DNA from: Flavobacterium sp. ov086
GTDB lineage: Bacteria; Bacteroidota; Bacteroidia; Flavobacteriales; Flavobacteriaceae
NCBI RefSeq assembly: GCF_900187965.1
Contig: NZ_FZNL01000019.1
Location: 1-64,000, forward strand
Reading direction: 5' to 3'
Length of the DNA stretch: 64,000 nt
The notes beneath the pieces were generated by a model, which did no database searches, had not been told where the DNA came from, and saw only the letters and a list, made by a program, of their open reading frames with translations. The position numbers and the translations under genes are program-made. Below, one piece after another: positions 8,407 through 17,080 of this stretch; the stretch's first letter is position 1; every line of letters starts with the position of its first letter.

Positions 8407-9225
8407 TTATTTTAGTACACTATTTAATTCAACGACTTCAAAGTCGTCATTATTTTGCAGCAGGTGTTTTAATATAGGAATATGTCCTTGTCCAAATATT
8501 AGTATAACGTATTTGTCATTTGCATTTATTTGAGTAATTACATTAGAGTAAATCGCTAAATTCCTCAAATACCAATCAGAAACTGCTTCTGCACCAATAT
8601 AATTATCTCCTGCACCTATTTTTGCATAATACTTTAAGTACAATGATAAATTTTTCTGCAAAAGTTCCTTTTTGTTTATATATTTTAATATTTCTGTTAT
8701 TGAATTTCGTTTTACTACATTATCGAATTCAAGTTTTAAGTTGTTTGCAGTAGTACCTAATTCGCTTAATAAATACAACTGATTTTTTTCTTTAGCAGTT
8801 ACAGAAACTAAACTATCATGTGTCATTCCATAAAAAACATCTACACAATTGATATGTTTTAAATTTAATTTTTTAGCTAATCTAAAACCAATTTGCTCTC
8901 GTTCAGAAACGGTTAATTTATACTTATTTTGTAAATACGCATTATACAAACTATCGATTACCTTTTGTTGATTAAATGGTTTTTCTATCATCACTTTATC
9001 AGCATTTGTCCGTTTTAAAATTCCAGTCAATTCTTCCAATTCCTGCTGTCTTTTAGGAGCGAGAAAATCATCTGTCTTTAATTCATGCGCATCTAAATGA
9101 GGTGTTTCGAAGTGAATTGTCCCGATTAATAAGATTTTGGTTTTTTGTTTAGATTCTTGTGCAAAAGTTGTTGTTACAATCAAAAGCGTAATTAAAAATG
9201 TAGAAATTGTTTTAATGAAAGTCAT
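8407..9225 (-). CDS. secreted DUF5694/TraB-GumN-like protein
   Basis: A signal peptide (cleavage probably after TTFAQ, residue 22) precedes a 250-residue domain. The domain starts KILLIGTIHFETPHLDAH and includes ADKVMIEKP and, near the end, YVILIFGQGHIPILKHLL. The GTxHF and GxGH motifs are those of TraB/GumN/DUF5694 proteins, a fold related to EreA/ChaN and thought to be metal-binding. Its role in Bacteroidota is unknown. It is 41 nt from the downstream DUF6090-like gene and may share a transcript with it. Confidence 0.75.
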   Translation of the reverse strand: MTFIKTISTFLITLLIVTTTFAQESKQKTKILLIGTIHFETPHLDAHELKTDDFLAPKRQQELEELTGILKRTNADKVMIEKPFNQQKVIDSLYNAYLQNKYKLTVSEREQIGFRLAKKLNLKHINCVDVFYGMTHDSLVSVTAKEKNQLYLLSELGTTANNLKLEFDNVVKRNSITEILKYINKKELLQKNLSLYLKYYAKIGAGDNYIGAEAVSDWYLRNLAIYSNVITQINANDKYVILIFGQGHIPILKHLLQNNDDFEVVELNSVLK

Positions 9226-9424
9226 TATTTTTTAGTTTGTTTTTTATTATTGTTGTTTCTCTAAATTGCAACCACCTTATTTATATGTGTGATAAGTATT
9301 ACACGATCATTTATTTTCAAATATATAATATTTCCAATACAAATTATCATAGGGACTTTTATTAAAAAAAAGAAAAGCATAGAAACAAATAAATGATAAA
9401 AGTGATTTTAATCGAAATCTCTTC

Positions 9425-9432
9425 TATTTTTG
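9425..9432 (+). promoter_or_regulatory. TATTTTTG -7 box immediately before truC
   Basis: An exact match to TAnnTTTG ends only 4 nt before the ATG at 9437. If it is used, the transcript would begin at or next to the start codon. No clear TTTG was found at the -33 position. Confidence 0.35.
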
Positions 9433-9436
9433 CCAA

Positions 9437-10132
9437 ATGTTAGAAATTCTTTACCAAGACGAATATATTATTGCAATTAATAAACCAAGCGGATTGTTGG
9501 TTCACAAATCATTTTATGCGCGCGATGCAAAAGTGTATGCTATTCAGGAATTAAGAAATCAAATAGGGCAACACGTTTATCCTATTCATAGGTTAGACCG
9601 CAAAACATCCGGTGTCTTATTATTTGCGTTGAATACAACCGTTCTGAAAATTATGAATGATCGTTTTGCCACACGCGAAGTCGAAAAAAAATATCTAGCA
9701 ATTTTACGTGGTTGGTCACCAGAAGAACTCACGATTGATTATGATTTAACCAATGATGATGACGTTACACAAAATGCAATAACATACTTTCACCGTTTGC
9801 AAAATGCCGAAGTTGAGTTAGAATTTAATAATAAACCAACATCACGATACTGTTTGGTCGAAGCGATTCCTGAAACTGGACGTATGCATCAATTACGAAA
9901 ACACTTCAAACATATTTTTCATCCCATTTTAGGAAGTCGGCCACATGGTTGTAACAAACAAAATAAATTATGGTTGGAGAATTATGACCTCAAAGGAATG
10001 ATGCTTCATGCACATCAGTTAGTTTTTAATCATCCAATAAAAAATGAACAACTAATTCTGAATGCAAAGATTAATGAAGAGTTTAGCAGAGTAGGTAATA
10101 TTCTTAATCTGGATTTGAGTAAGTATAAATAG
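9437..10132 (+). CDS. truC: tRNA pseudouridine(65) synthase TruC
   Basis: RluA-superfamily enzyme of 231 residues. The opening DEYIIAINKPSGLLVHKS is typical of TruC, and the catalytic loop is HRLDRKTSG with the nucleophile Asp54. Further conserved segments are KKYLAILRGW and GRMHQLRKHFKHIFHPILG. There is no N-terminal S4 domain, which separates it from RluC/RluD. It isomerises uridine 65 of certain tRNAs. The start is fixed because the conserved domain begins at residue 2. TruC versus another short RluA paralogue is judged from the HPILG segment and overall length. Confidence 0.88.
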   Translation: MLEILYQDEYIIAINKPSGLLVHKSFYARDAKVYAIQELRNQIGQHVYPIHRLDRKTSGVLLFALNTTVLKIMNDRFATREVEKKYLAILRGWSPEELTIDYDLTNDDDVTQNAITYFHRLQNAEVELEFNNKPTSRYCLVEAIPETGRMHQLRKHFKHIFHPILGSRPHGCNKQNKLWLENYDLKGMMLHAHQLVFNHPIKNEQLILNAKINEEFSRVGNILNLDLSKYK

Positions 10133-10180
10133 AATAGTAATTTATAAATATTGTTTGTTGTCTTAGTATTTTTAATCCTT

Positions 10181-10213
10181 TGTCGCTTCACTTTGTGTCA
10201 CACAAAAGTATTC
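10181..10213. repeat. 33-nt intergenic repeat, copy 2
   Basis: Same sequence as 6081-6113 except for two substitutions (cacaaaagtattc instead of cacgaaaggattc). It lies between the ends of two convergent genes. Confidence 0.7.
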
Positions 10214-10250
10214 GAGCTGCAACGTGGGATTATTTGTTATTTTACTAATT

Positions 10251-10976
10251 CTAACAACTTGTTGGTGTATAAAATACAATGTATTTTTCAATTACTTTAT
10301 TTGTTTGGCTATTTTTAGCCTTAATTTTGTAAACATATTTGGTTAGAAAAAATGTAATGAGTGATTTGTCAACCGATTCAACATTCTTGATTTCATTTGA
10401 CCATTCAGGTCCGCAATGTTTTTCTACAGCGAGTTTTAATTCTTCAATAGTAAAGTTTATTGGATAGTCTGTCTTTGATTCAATGTATACAAACTTCATG
10501 TCTTCTCTGTCAATTTTAAGCTTGCTCCATTTTGAAGCATAACCTTTCCAGTCTTCCAAAACACATAATGACTCTTCAACATCTTGATGTGTATTCATTC
10601 CTATTTTTATTTCATATTGCCCATATAATTCTATTTCATCAAATGCACTTTCTTGAATTTTAAATGGTTGGTCAAGCATATAACCTGGATCAAGGGTAAA
10701 AAAAACTGTATCTTGTTTAGTTTCATAAATTCTATCATTTGGATGTTCATCTCCCCAACTCAAATCATAATCTTTCATAGAAATAGTTAAATCAGAGAAT
10801 TTAATTTTCATATCATCCTTTGAATTACCTGCAATTTCTTTTTTTGTAGATGCTAAGTTTTCTTCTTGTCCGATTGAAACTTCTTTATCATTTAAATTTT
10901 TATTTATTGATTTTGTTGCTTTCTCACTAGAAAATAACAGAAAACATAACATTAATATTTTAAGCGTAATTTTCAT
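10251..10976 (-). CDS. secreted hypothetical protein
   Basis: A signal peptide (about residues 1-20, ending LFSSEKA) precedes a low-complexity, charged linker and then a globular part. That part is rich in aromatic and acidic residues (SDLTISMKDYDLSWGDEHP; VEKHCGPEWSNEI). I recognise no family. It is the first of five minus-strand genes (10251-15058) of unrelated sequence in the same orientation leading away from an RHS fragment, the typical look of an accumulated immunity-gene store. That role is inferred from context only. Confidence 0.6.
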   Translation of the reverse strand: MKITLKILMLCFLLFSSEKATKSINKNLNDKEVSIGQEENLASTKKEIAGNSKDDMKIKFSDLTISMKDYDLSWGDEHPNDRIYETKQDTVFFTLDPGYMLDQPFKIQESAFDEIELYGQYEIKIGMNTHQDVEESLCVLEDWKGYASKWSKLKIDREDMKFVYIESKTDYPINFTIEELKLAVEKHCGPEWSNEIKNVESVDKSLITFFLTKYVYKIKAKNSQTNKVIEKYIVFYTPTSC

Positions 10977-11141
10977 AATCGTTCTAATATTGAGGGCGTG
11001 AATTAATTAAAAGGAATAAAACTAAGTATAAAAACTTGAAAGAATTTTATCAGATTTAGAATTTCGAAGAAATAAAAAAATAAAAAAGTCAGACACATTT
11101 GTATATTACTTCATGAGAGTTCTTTGAAGAGCATGTTCGTT

Positions 11142-11921
11142 TTACATAGTGTTTTCAAATGATATTGCCTCTCCAAATGAAATTTCTTTCGTTTCAAAAA
11201 TGTCTTCTATAGTAACAATGCTTCTAATTCTTTTAATAACTTCTTCTGTCTTTTCACTTTCTATATTGTTAGGTAAAATTTCAGCGTAATAGTCAATTTC
11301 GTTATACCATTCATACACTAATTGCTGTTCTTTTAAACTTGTAAGTTTGCTAAAAAGCTGATGATAACTTTCACTCATAAGATTTGAAAGCAGTTTTTTA
11401 ATTCCGTCTTTTTTAGCAGTTTCAATATCATTGTAAAGTTGCTTTATTGATCCTTTCATTCCCGGGCAAAGATTTGTAAAGTCCCAATCATTTTTTTTTA
11501 TTTCAGCTATTTCGCTGTCACTCCAAAATGTTTTATTGAGTTCATTGATATAAAAATTATCATTAGCCTTCTCAATTATGGAATAAAAAGGGAATGGAAA
11601 AAGCTTTGATAATTCCCATACTTGTCTATCAGTTGCGCTTCCAGGTAACCAAAATTCAGTTTTGAAGTCTAATTGAAATTCCTGTTCAAAAAAAGCAGAT
11701 ACCTTTTCAATTAATTCAACATCTTTATCATAATTATTATTTGAAAAAACATAATCTTTAATAATAGGATTGATATTTCTCAAAAAATCAACGGTCAGTT
11801 TTTCGACTAATTTTTCAGCCTCAGAAACAGACGGAAATTTGTCAATTATTTCTCCAAATCCAGCATATTTGTATGCATCTCCGTCCCAAAATAAATATGA
11901 TTTCCGTATTATTATTTCCAT
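11142..11921 (-). CDS. hypothetical cytoplasmic protein (immunity-like)
   Basis: A 259-residue soluble protein, acidic and mostly helical, with motifs KSYLFWDGDAYKYAGFGEI near the N-terminus and QLVYEWYNEIDYYAEILP near residue 200. No signal peptide, no recognised family. It is flanked by long AT-rich gaps of 130-160 nt on both sides, so it is probably expressed alone. Its position within a run of unrelated orphan genes makes an immunity function plausible, not shown. Confidence 0.6.
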   Translation of the reverse strand: MEIIIRKSYLFWDGDAYKYAGFGEIIDKFPSVSEAEKLVEKLTVDFLRNINPIIKDYVFSNNNYDKDVELIEKVSAFFEQEFQLDFKTEFWLPGSATDRQVWELSKLFPFPFYSIIEKANDNFYINELNKTFWSDSEIAEIKKNDWDFTNLCPGMKGSIKQLYNDIETAKKDGIKKLLSNLMSESYHQLFSKLTSLKEQQLVYEWYNEIDYYAEILPNNIESEKTEEVIKRIRSIVTIEDIFETKEISFGEAISFENTM

Positions 11922-12054
11922 AATTTAGTCCTTTAAGCACAGGTAAAATTGTCGCAGCCTTTTCTTCAAGCGAATGTAAAAAATGTTCTTTTTTTAATCT
12001 AGTTAATATGAAACAATACCAAATTTGTTAATCAAAAATCTATCTTTTACATGT

Positions 12055-13182
12055 TTAATTTAAATCCCATTTGTTAAGTTCATCTTCATTAAATAATACT
12101 TTGTAATCGGGATTTTTTATATAATTCTTTTGTTTCGTTTCGTAGATTTCTCCTTCATCTTTTATCCAGGAAATTTGACGATCCTTAATATATTGAAACT
12201 TTTTTTCTTCACTATTTTCTTCATTTCTCCACGTTTTCAAATACCCCTCGCGTGTATAGTTTTCGCAACATTCACATTCATCCAAATAAACGGCTTTATA
12301 ACCGCAGATTTCGCAAAACTCTACATTTTCAAATTTTGTTACATAACTATTAGCCAATCTGAAGAAGTTTTTTGAAAGATAACTAAGGAAATTTCCAAAT
12401 CCAATTGCGTTTTTTGAAATATACAATTTGCCATATATTAAATCCTCATTTTCGGCTGTATCTTTTTTGAATTCAATTATTAAGATTCTGTACTTCCCAT
12501 TAAAATCCAGATCTTCAAAAGATCTGTCTGTTATAGTGTTCCAATAATAATAAAAATCGTTATAGCAAAAACCTTCACTATCAATTGTAATTTTTCCTCT
12601 TTTTTCTAAATAATGCTTTCTGCAATCTATATAATCCCATCCTGAATAACTTCTCATTTCTCCATTTTCTCCGCAAGTCTCACAAACGGTTTGAGAACGA
12701 TATCCGTAATCCCGAATAATTTCACGAAGATGATCTTCATTAGAAGCATAAAATTCTAAAGATGCATATTTCGATTTAATACAGTAAACTCTTTTATCCC
12801 ATCCATTATCATGTAATTTCTGTATCAGTTTGATTGTTAACGGATACCAAGCTTTTGAAATTTGCAGTCCAATACCATTTAAATCTGCTAGTTTTCTTAA
12901 ATCAAATGCGTTTATATCATCATTAATTATAAAGTCATCTAAGCTTTCGCAATTCTTATTTACGAAATCTGCATCTTTATAAAAATCTTCTTTTTGACTC
13001 TTTTCTTTATAATAAATTTGATATGGCAAACGATCAATTTCAGCCGTATTATTCTCCGTTATCGGATAAAAATCATCCATCAAATTTTCATCTTCCTCTT
13101 TGTGCTCATTTTTAGACATTTCTTTGCTAACCGCTATTGCAATGAATATAAACGATATTATTATTAAAATTATAAACACCAT
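12055..13182 (-). CDS. membrane-anchored protein with two cysteine-rich zinc-ribbon-like knuckles
   Basis: One N-terminal membrane segment (residues 1-18) is followed by an acidic linker and a large cytoplasm-facing or soluble part. Two cysteine clusters look metal-binding: CETCG...DYIDCRKH (about residues 168-190) and CEICG...DECECCENY (about 292-312). No family was recognised. The upstream gene (13214-14302) ends 31 nt before this start, so the two are probably co-transcribed. Confidence 0.6.
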   Translation of the reverse strand: MVFIILIIISFIFIAIAVSKEMSKNEHKEEDENLMDDFYPITENNTAEIDRLPYQIYYKEKSQKEDFYKDADFVNKNCESLDDFIINDDINAFDLRKLADLNGIGLQISKAWYPLTIKLIQKLHDNGWDKRVYCIKSKYASLEFYASNEDHLREIIRDYGYRSQTVCETCGENGEMRSYSGWDYIDCRKHYLEKRGKITIDSEGFCYNDFYYYWNTITDRSFEDLDFNGKYRILIIEFKKDTAENEDLIYGKLYISKNAIGFGNFLSYLSKNFFRLANSYVTKFENVEFCEICGYKAVYLDECECCENYTREGYLKTWRNEENSEEKKFQYIKDRQISWIKDEGEIYETKQKNYIKNPDYKVLFNEDELNKWDLN

Positions 13183-13213
13183 ATTTTTAATGCCTTTTTA
13201 CCTATATAAAGAA

Positions 13214-14302
13214 TTAGTAATACTCAATTTGATATTCTTTAATGTCTTTTTCATATTCACCTTCAAAATTTGACTCTGCAATTTCAGAAACCTTATTCCC
13301 AAAATCGTCATAAAGAATTTCTTTTATTTCTTCACCCTCATTTCGATTTTCAACATAACTGATTAAAGTTCCTTCGCTGTTATAATTAAATTTCTCAATT
13401 ACTTTATTGAAACCACTGTCTGTTGATTTTTCTATAATTACTCCTTTTTCATCCAGAACATAGTCGTACAAACAACAAAGCTCATCGTCCCAATCTGTTT
13501 TTATTTCGAAAGAGTGATACTTGATCAACAAGTTATTTTCATTATAATAATTATAGACTCCACCTCTAAACACTAATTTATCTTCTACACTTTCTCTATC
13601 ATAATGATACATTTCTTCTGATATTGTATTTCCAAATTGATCGTATTCAAAAACGGTCTCCTCTACTAAAAAGTACATAGAGATTTTGGTATCTACCTTG
13701 TTTCCGTCTATATCAAAACCGAAGACTTTCATCATTTCAAAAAACTCTTTATATCCTTCAGATTCGTCTGCGCCAATAAAATCATGATGTGGTATCTCAA
13801 AATAGATTGTTCTTAGAGGCTTTTTAGCATCATTATATCTGGTAACGTAAAGCGAGAGCAAAATACCCGAAGAATTAAAAAACTTTCTGTACTCGTAATC
13901 TTCAACATATCTGTATTCTATACTATTTTCGATATTGTTTTCTGAATCAAACTTCTTCATAGACAGAAGCCGTTTATCCGCTTCATATTGATAATAATAC
14001 GATTCAAAACCGAACTCTTCTTTTTCTATTTCATTATTTTCATTATACCATTTTTCCTCTCTTCTACATAATATTCCTTTGCTATTAAATCGTTCCATCA
14101 AGCTGTATTGATTTTCATACTTGTAAACTGCCACAGATTCCACTATTCCTTCTTCATATTCTTCAACTCTTACTATTTTACCTTCTGTATTATAGTATTC
14201 AATTCGTTGAACAATAGCATTTTTGATTGTTTTGCGGCTTTTAATTTTTACAGACATAATTTTCAAACATATTAAAAGTATGAAGATAGAAAATATATAC
14301 AC
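13214..14302 (-). CDS. tandem YD/MORN-like repeat protein
   Basis: A 362-residue protein built of degenerate repeats of about 25-40 residues of the type YNxxGxxxxxxEY (examples YYNTEGKIVRVEEYEEG, RFNSKGILCRREEKWYNENN, YDQFGNTISEEMYHYD, NYNSEGTLISYVENRNEGEE). These resemble the beta-strand repeats of RHS/YD proteins and MORN-like antitoxin-repeat proteins. A short N-terminal hydrophobic stretch (FILLICLKIM) may be an anchor. It lies near an RHS fragment on the other strand. It could be an immunity protein or a relic of an RHS shell. Confidence 0.6.
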   Translation of the reverse strand: MYIFSIFILLICLKIMSVKIKSRKTIKNAIVQRIEYYNTEGKIVRVEEYEEGIVESVAVYKYENQYSLMERFNSKGILCRREEKWYNENNEIEKEEFGFESYYYQYEADKRLLSMKKFDSENNIENSIEYRYVEDYEYRKFFNSSGILLSLYVTRYNDAKKPLRTIYFEIPHHDFIGADESEGYKEFFEMMKVFGFDIDGNKVDTKISMYFLVEETVFEYDQFGNTISEEMYHYDRESVEDKLVFRGGVYNYYNENNLLIKYHSFEIKTDWDDELCCLYDYVLDEKGVIIEKSTDSGFNKVIEKFNYNSEGTLISYVENRNEGEEIKEILYDDFGNKVSEIAESNFEGEYEKDIKEYQIEYY

Positions 14303-14365
14303 TTTTTATAAAAAAATTGAAGGCAAAAACTCGTTCTCCAAGGTATTGTCGCAAATGTTTTTTGG

Positions 14366-14436
14366 CTTTAAAACTAATTTTCTTAGAATGTAAAATGTGG
14401 TTTTTTAAATGTGATAAACTCAAAACAACATTAATC
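14366..14436. repeat. duplicated intergenic segment, copy 1
   Basis: About 71 nt beginning ctttaaaactaattttctta. It is similar, by eye near 80 percent identity, to 15145-15215. Each copy lies upstream of a minus-strand gene (14302 and 15058). Confidence 0.6.
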
Positions 14437-14521
14437 ACCAACTGACCATAAAAAACAGAAAAATTGCAAAAAGTTAGAGACATTTTGCAATTTTCATTAG
14501 AAATCTTTGCGTAGCAAAATA

Positions 14522-15058
14522 TCAATTTACTTTTTGCTTCTTCTTTTTTATTGTTTTAAAAATTGTTAAAACCTTTTTTAAATCTGCTGTTGAAGCTGCG
14601 CCGGCAAAAGCATGAATGTATTCGTTCCAACCTTCTCCACTTCCGCTTTTGACTATTGTTTGTATCGAAAATTTCCCTTTGCAATTATAACTTGTCCAAT
14701 CTGCATTTTTATTTAGTATTTTACTTTTAATTTTTGCCGTTTTACAACTATCACTGCTTACTTCAAACTGACTGGGATGATTGCCAAAATACAAACCGCC
14801 TGAAAAAGTAGCTTTTGCAGTAGTGTCTGCCGAATAGAAATAATAAACTGAAAAGTCAGGTCCTCTATTTTCTTTAATTGTATACTTTTTGGGAATGGAG
14901 ATATAATAATTACTGTCTCCTATTTGCTTTTCTGTCAATTGTTTTAAATAAGGATCTTCTTCTTGAATTTTTTCTGATTTTTTATCTGAACAGCCAAAAG
15001 CTACCACAACTAAAAACAGTAGAAAAAACGGAGTTCTAAGATTCATGCTTACATTCAT
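14522..15058 (-). CDS. lipoprotein of unknown function
   Basis: A lipobox (VVAFGC, Cys23) predicts a lipoprotein; the start could be Met1 or Met5 (15046). The mature part contains DSNYYISIPKKYTIKENRGP and an FSIQTIVKSGSGEGWNEYIHAF segment and ends in a lysine-rich tail. The opening resembles PsbP/DcrB-like lipoproteins loosely. The 190-nt spacer before its neighbour contains a sequence duplicated upstream of this gene. It is one of the orphan genes beside the RHS fragment. Confidence 0.65.
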   Translation of the reverse strand: MNVSMNLRTPFFLLFLVVVAFGCSDKKSEKIQEEDPYLKQLTEKQIGDSNYYISIPKKYTIKENRGPDFSVYYFYSADTTAKATFSGGLYFGNHPSQFEVSSDSCKTAKIKSKILNKNADWTSYNCKGKFSIQTIVKSGSGEGWNEYIHAFAGAASTADLKKVLTIFKTIKKKKQKVN

Positions 15059-15381
15059 ATACTTACAATTTAAAATTAATTACTGTAGAAACAATTCTAA
15101 AACTCTCCAAGATATTCTGCTGAACGCTATCTAAATGTCTTTCACTTTAAAACTAGTTTTCTTAGAATGTGAATATTACTTTCTTAAATGTAATAAATTC
15201 GAAACAATATTAATTCAAACCTAACCGAAAAAAAGTCAGAAGACTTTATTAGATTTATATTTTCTAAATAAACAAAAAATTGATGCAACATTAAAGCCAC
15301 TTACATAGCGATTGCGGGAATACTTCGTGAGACCATACTCATCATTATTACTAATAGAATCATTAACTTATACATCATTAA
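15059..15381. other. AT-rich intergenic region
   Basis: About 320 nt separating divergent genes. It contains the second copy of a duplicated spacer segment (15145-15215). No gene, terminator or exact promoter match was found in the remainder. Confidence 0.5.
15145..15215. repeat. duplicated intergenic segment, copy 2
   Basis: Similar to 14366-14436, beginning ctttaaaactagttttctta. It lies upstream of the lipoprotein gene at 14522-15058. Confidence 0.6.
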
Positions 15382-15774
15382 ATGCTAAAAATTTATTATA
15401 AAATATGTGCAGACACTATTTTTAAATCTCAAAATACAAATAACGGGGACTGGAAGTTTGTCAGCATTACGTTCTTATCTGGATTCTTAAGCTTAATACT
15501 AATTTCTTTAACTATTATTATTACAAAAATAATCCCAGAGCATACATATTTTTCGATATATCCTGAAAACTATACTATGAAAAGTTTGGATATTAAATTG
15601 GAATCTATTGTAGTTTATTTCATTCCTTCTGTCATTATAAATTATTTTTTAATAATCTATAACAAAAAACATGAAAAATTATTAGTGATGTATAAACCTC
15701 AAAATGGAAGTTATATGATAAGATTTATGATTTTTAGCTTAGTGTTTTTCTTAGTAACTGTTTTTATAATGTGA
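15382..15774 (+). CDS. small three-helix membrane protein, RHS-associated immunity type
   Basis: A 130-residue protein starting MLKIYYKICADTIFKSQ, with three membrane segments (about 28-50, 74-92, 111-129). The YYKIxxDxI opening, the central FIPSVIINYFLIIYN and the late NGSYMIRFMIFS match a class of small membrane proteins I know from flavobacterial loci downstream of RHS genes, where they are probably immunity proteins. It lies just before an RHS tip and a truncated second small gene. The family link is from memory of sequence pattern; function is inferred. Confidence 0.65.
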   Translation: MLKIYYKICADTIFKSQNTNNGDWKFVSITFLSGFLSLILISLTIIITKIIPEHTYFSIYPENYTMKSLDIKLESIVVYFIPSVIINYFLIIYNKKHEKLLVMYKPQNGSYMIRFMIFSLVFFLVTVFIM

Positions 15775-15836
15775 TTTTTTTATAATTGGATCAAACCTAA
15801 ATGATCAGATTATCCAAAAACGATAACAATATAATT

Positions 15837-15938
15837 ATGATTTTATTAAAAGCCTATCAGTACTTTTTTTATAAATTGTACCGATTTTATGAAACGCCAC
15901 TATATTCTAAATGGTGGAGGTTAAGGAAAATACACTAA
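15837..15938 (+). pseudogene. truncated immunity-type gene fused out of frame to an RHS core
   Basis: An open frame of 33 codons, beginning MILLKAYQYFFYKLYRFYE and continuing TPLYSKWWRLRKIH before a stop. The opening matches the N-terminus of another class of small flavobacterial membrane proteins found beside RHS genes, which normally continue with a tryptophan-rich WKA-type segment and membrane helices. Here homology ends at KWW, and from 15911 the sequence reads as RHS core in another frame. This looks like a recombination scar. Confidence 0.5.
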
Positions 15939-17080
15939 CAAATACATTTGAATTTATAACCTACATTGGAGGTGATGGATACACCGCACCAATAATAGCA
16001 AAAAGTGACGGAATAAATACTCCGATTTATTTATATTTACACAGAGATTATCAAGGGACAATTCTAGCAGTTACGGATGCCAATGGTGCATTAGTCGAAA
16101 AACGTTTGTTTGATGCCTGGGGAACCATTATAAAAGTACAAGACGGAGCTGGTAATACACTAGCCGGATTAACGGTATTAGACAGAGGATATACAGGACA
16201 TGAACATTTGCAAAGTGTAGGTTTAATCAATATGAATGCAAGGCTTTATGACCCAATACTTCATAGATTTTTACAGGTAGATAATTACATACAAGATCCT
16301 ACCAGTACTCAGAACTACAACCAGTATGGTTATGTCTTAAATAATCCATTATTATATAGTGATCCAAGTGGAAACACTTATCAGGATGGTAAAGATTGTG
16401 CAAACTGCGGATCATCTAATGAACTAAGTAATGGACAACAAACGTTAATAGGTGGTCTTATCTCGACTGTAGTAACCAATTGGGATGAATGGGGAATTAA
16501 AGATTGGGCAAACAAAAATATTAATGGTGATAAATTCAGTAAATGGTGGAAAAAGAAAGTAAGTTTTAATAATATGTTTGGAGGTGGAGGCAGTAATAAA
16601 AATTCTACACCTGCACCTGCACCAAATAGAAGTAGTTATGTAAGCTTAAATAATTCTTCATCTAATGGAATTGATTTACTTGGTGTATATCAATGGTACA
16701 ATAGGAATACAACATTAAATTTTAAAGCTGATATTGGATTTGATTTCTTAAAATTTAAAGGATATCATTATGGTGTTCCTGAATTTGAAACGAGTTTTTT
16801 AGATAGTACTAATGCAGCAGCTACACCTGGACCTTTCGTTCTTTACCCAACTGGTGGTTCTAGTTTACCTGGTCTTTCAACTCATGAGCCTGGACATGTA
16901 TTACAATATCGTAAATTAGGCCCTATTTTGTATTATGCAGCAATAGTAATACCAAGTATGTTACATGTGAATGATCCAACGACAAATGACCATTACCATG
17001 AAAAATCTGCCAATACTTTGTGGTATCTTTACACAGGCGAACATCATAAATCAAACCCAAGATATTTTTTTGACAAATGA
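15911..17080 (+). CDS. 5'-truncated RHS core with C-terminal HExxH toxin-like domain
   Basis: The first 150 residues are a canonical RHS-repeat-associated core: YLHRDYQGTILAVTD, DRGYTGHEHL, MNARLYDPILHRFLQVDN and YGYVLNNPLLYSDPSGN. The thousand or more residues of RHS shell that should precede it are absent, and a stop codon is in frame just before the ATG, so this is a displaced tip. The variable C-terminal part includes a glycine/asparagine-rich linker and STHEPGHVLQYRKLGP, a HExxH motif. HEKSANTLWY follows and could supply a third ligand. Such domains are predicted metallopeptidase-like toxins. The gene overlaps the next by 4 nt. Confidence 0.8.
   Translation: MVEVKENTLTNTFEFITYIGGDGYTAPIIAKSDGINTPIYLYLHRDYQGTILAVTDANGALVEKRLFDAWGTIIKVQDGAGNTLAGLTVLDRGYTGHEHLQSVGLINMNARLYDPILHRFLQVDNYIQDPTSTQNYNQYGYVLNNPLLYSDPSGNTYQDGKDCANCGSSNELSNGQQTLIGGLISTVVTNWDEWGIKDWANKNINGDKFSKWWKKKVSFNNMFGGGGSNKNSTPAPAPNRSSYVSLNNSSSNGIDLLGVYQWYNRNTTLNFKADIGFDFLKFKGYHYGVPEFETSFLDSTNAAATPGPFVLYPTGGSSLPGLSTHEPGHVLQYRKLGPILYYAAIVIPSMLHVNDPTTNDHYHEKSANTLWYLYTGEHHKSNPRYFFDK

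Noticed and set aside
14241..14525. 94-codon minus-strand open frame between two genes
   Set aside because: It overlaps the start of the 13214-14302 gene and the duplicated spacer, and its composition (many Phe, Lys, Asn, no domain pattern) is that of AT-rich non-coding DNA.
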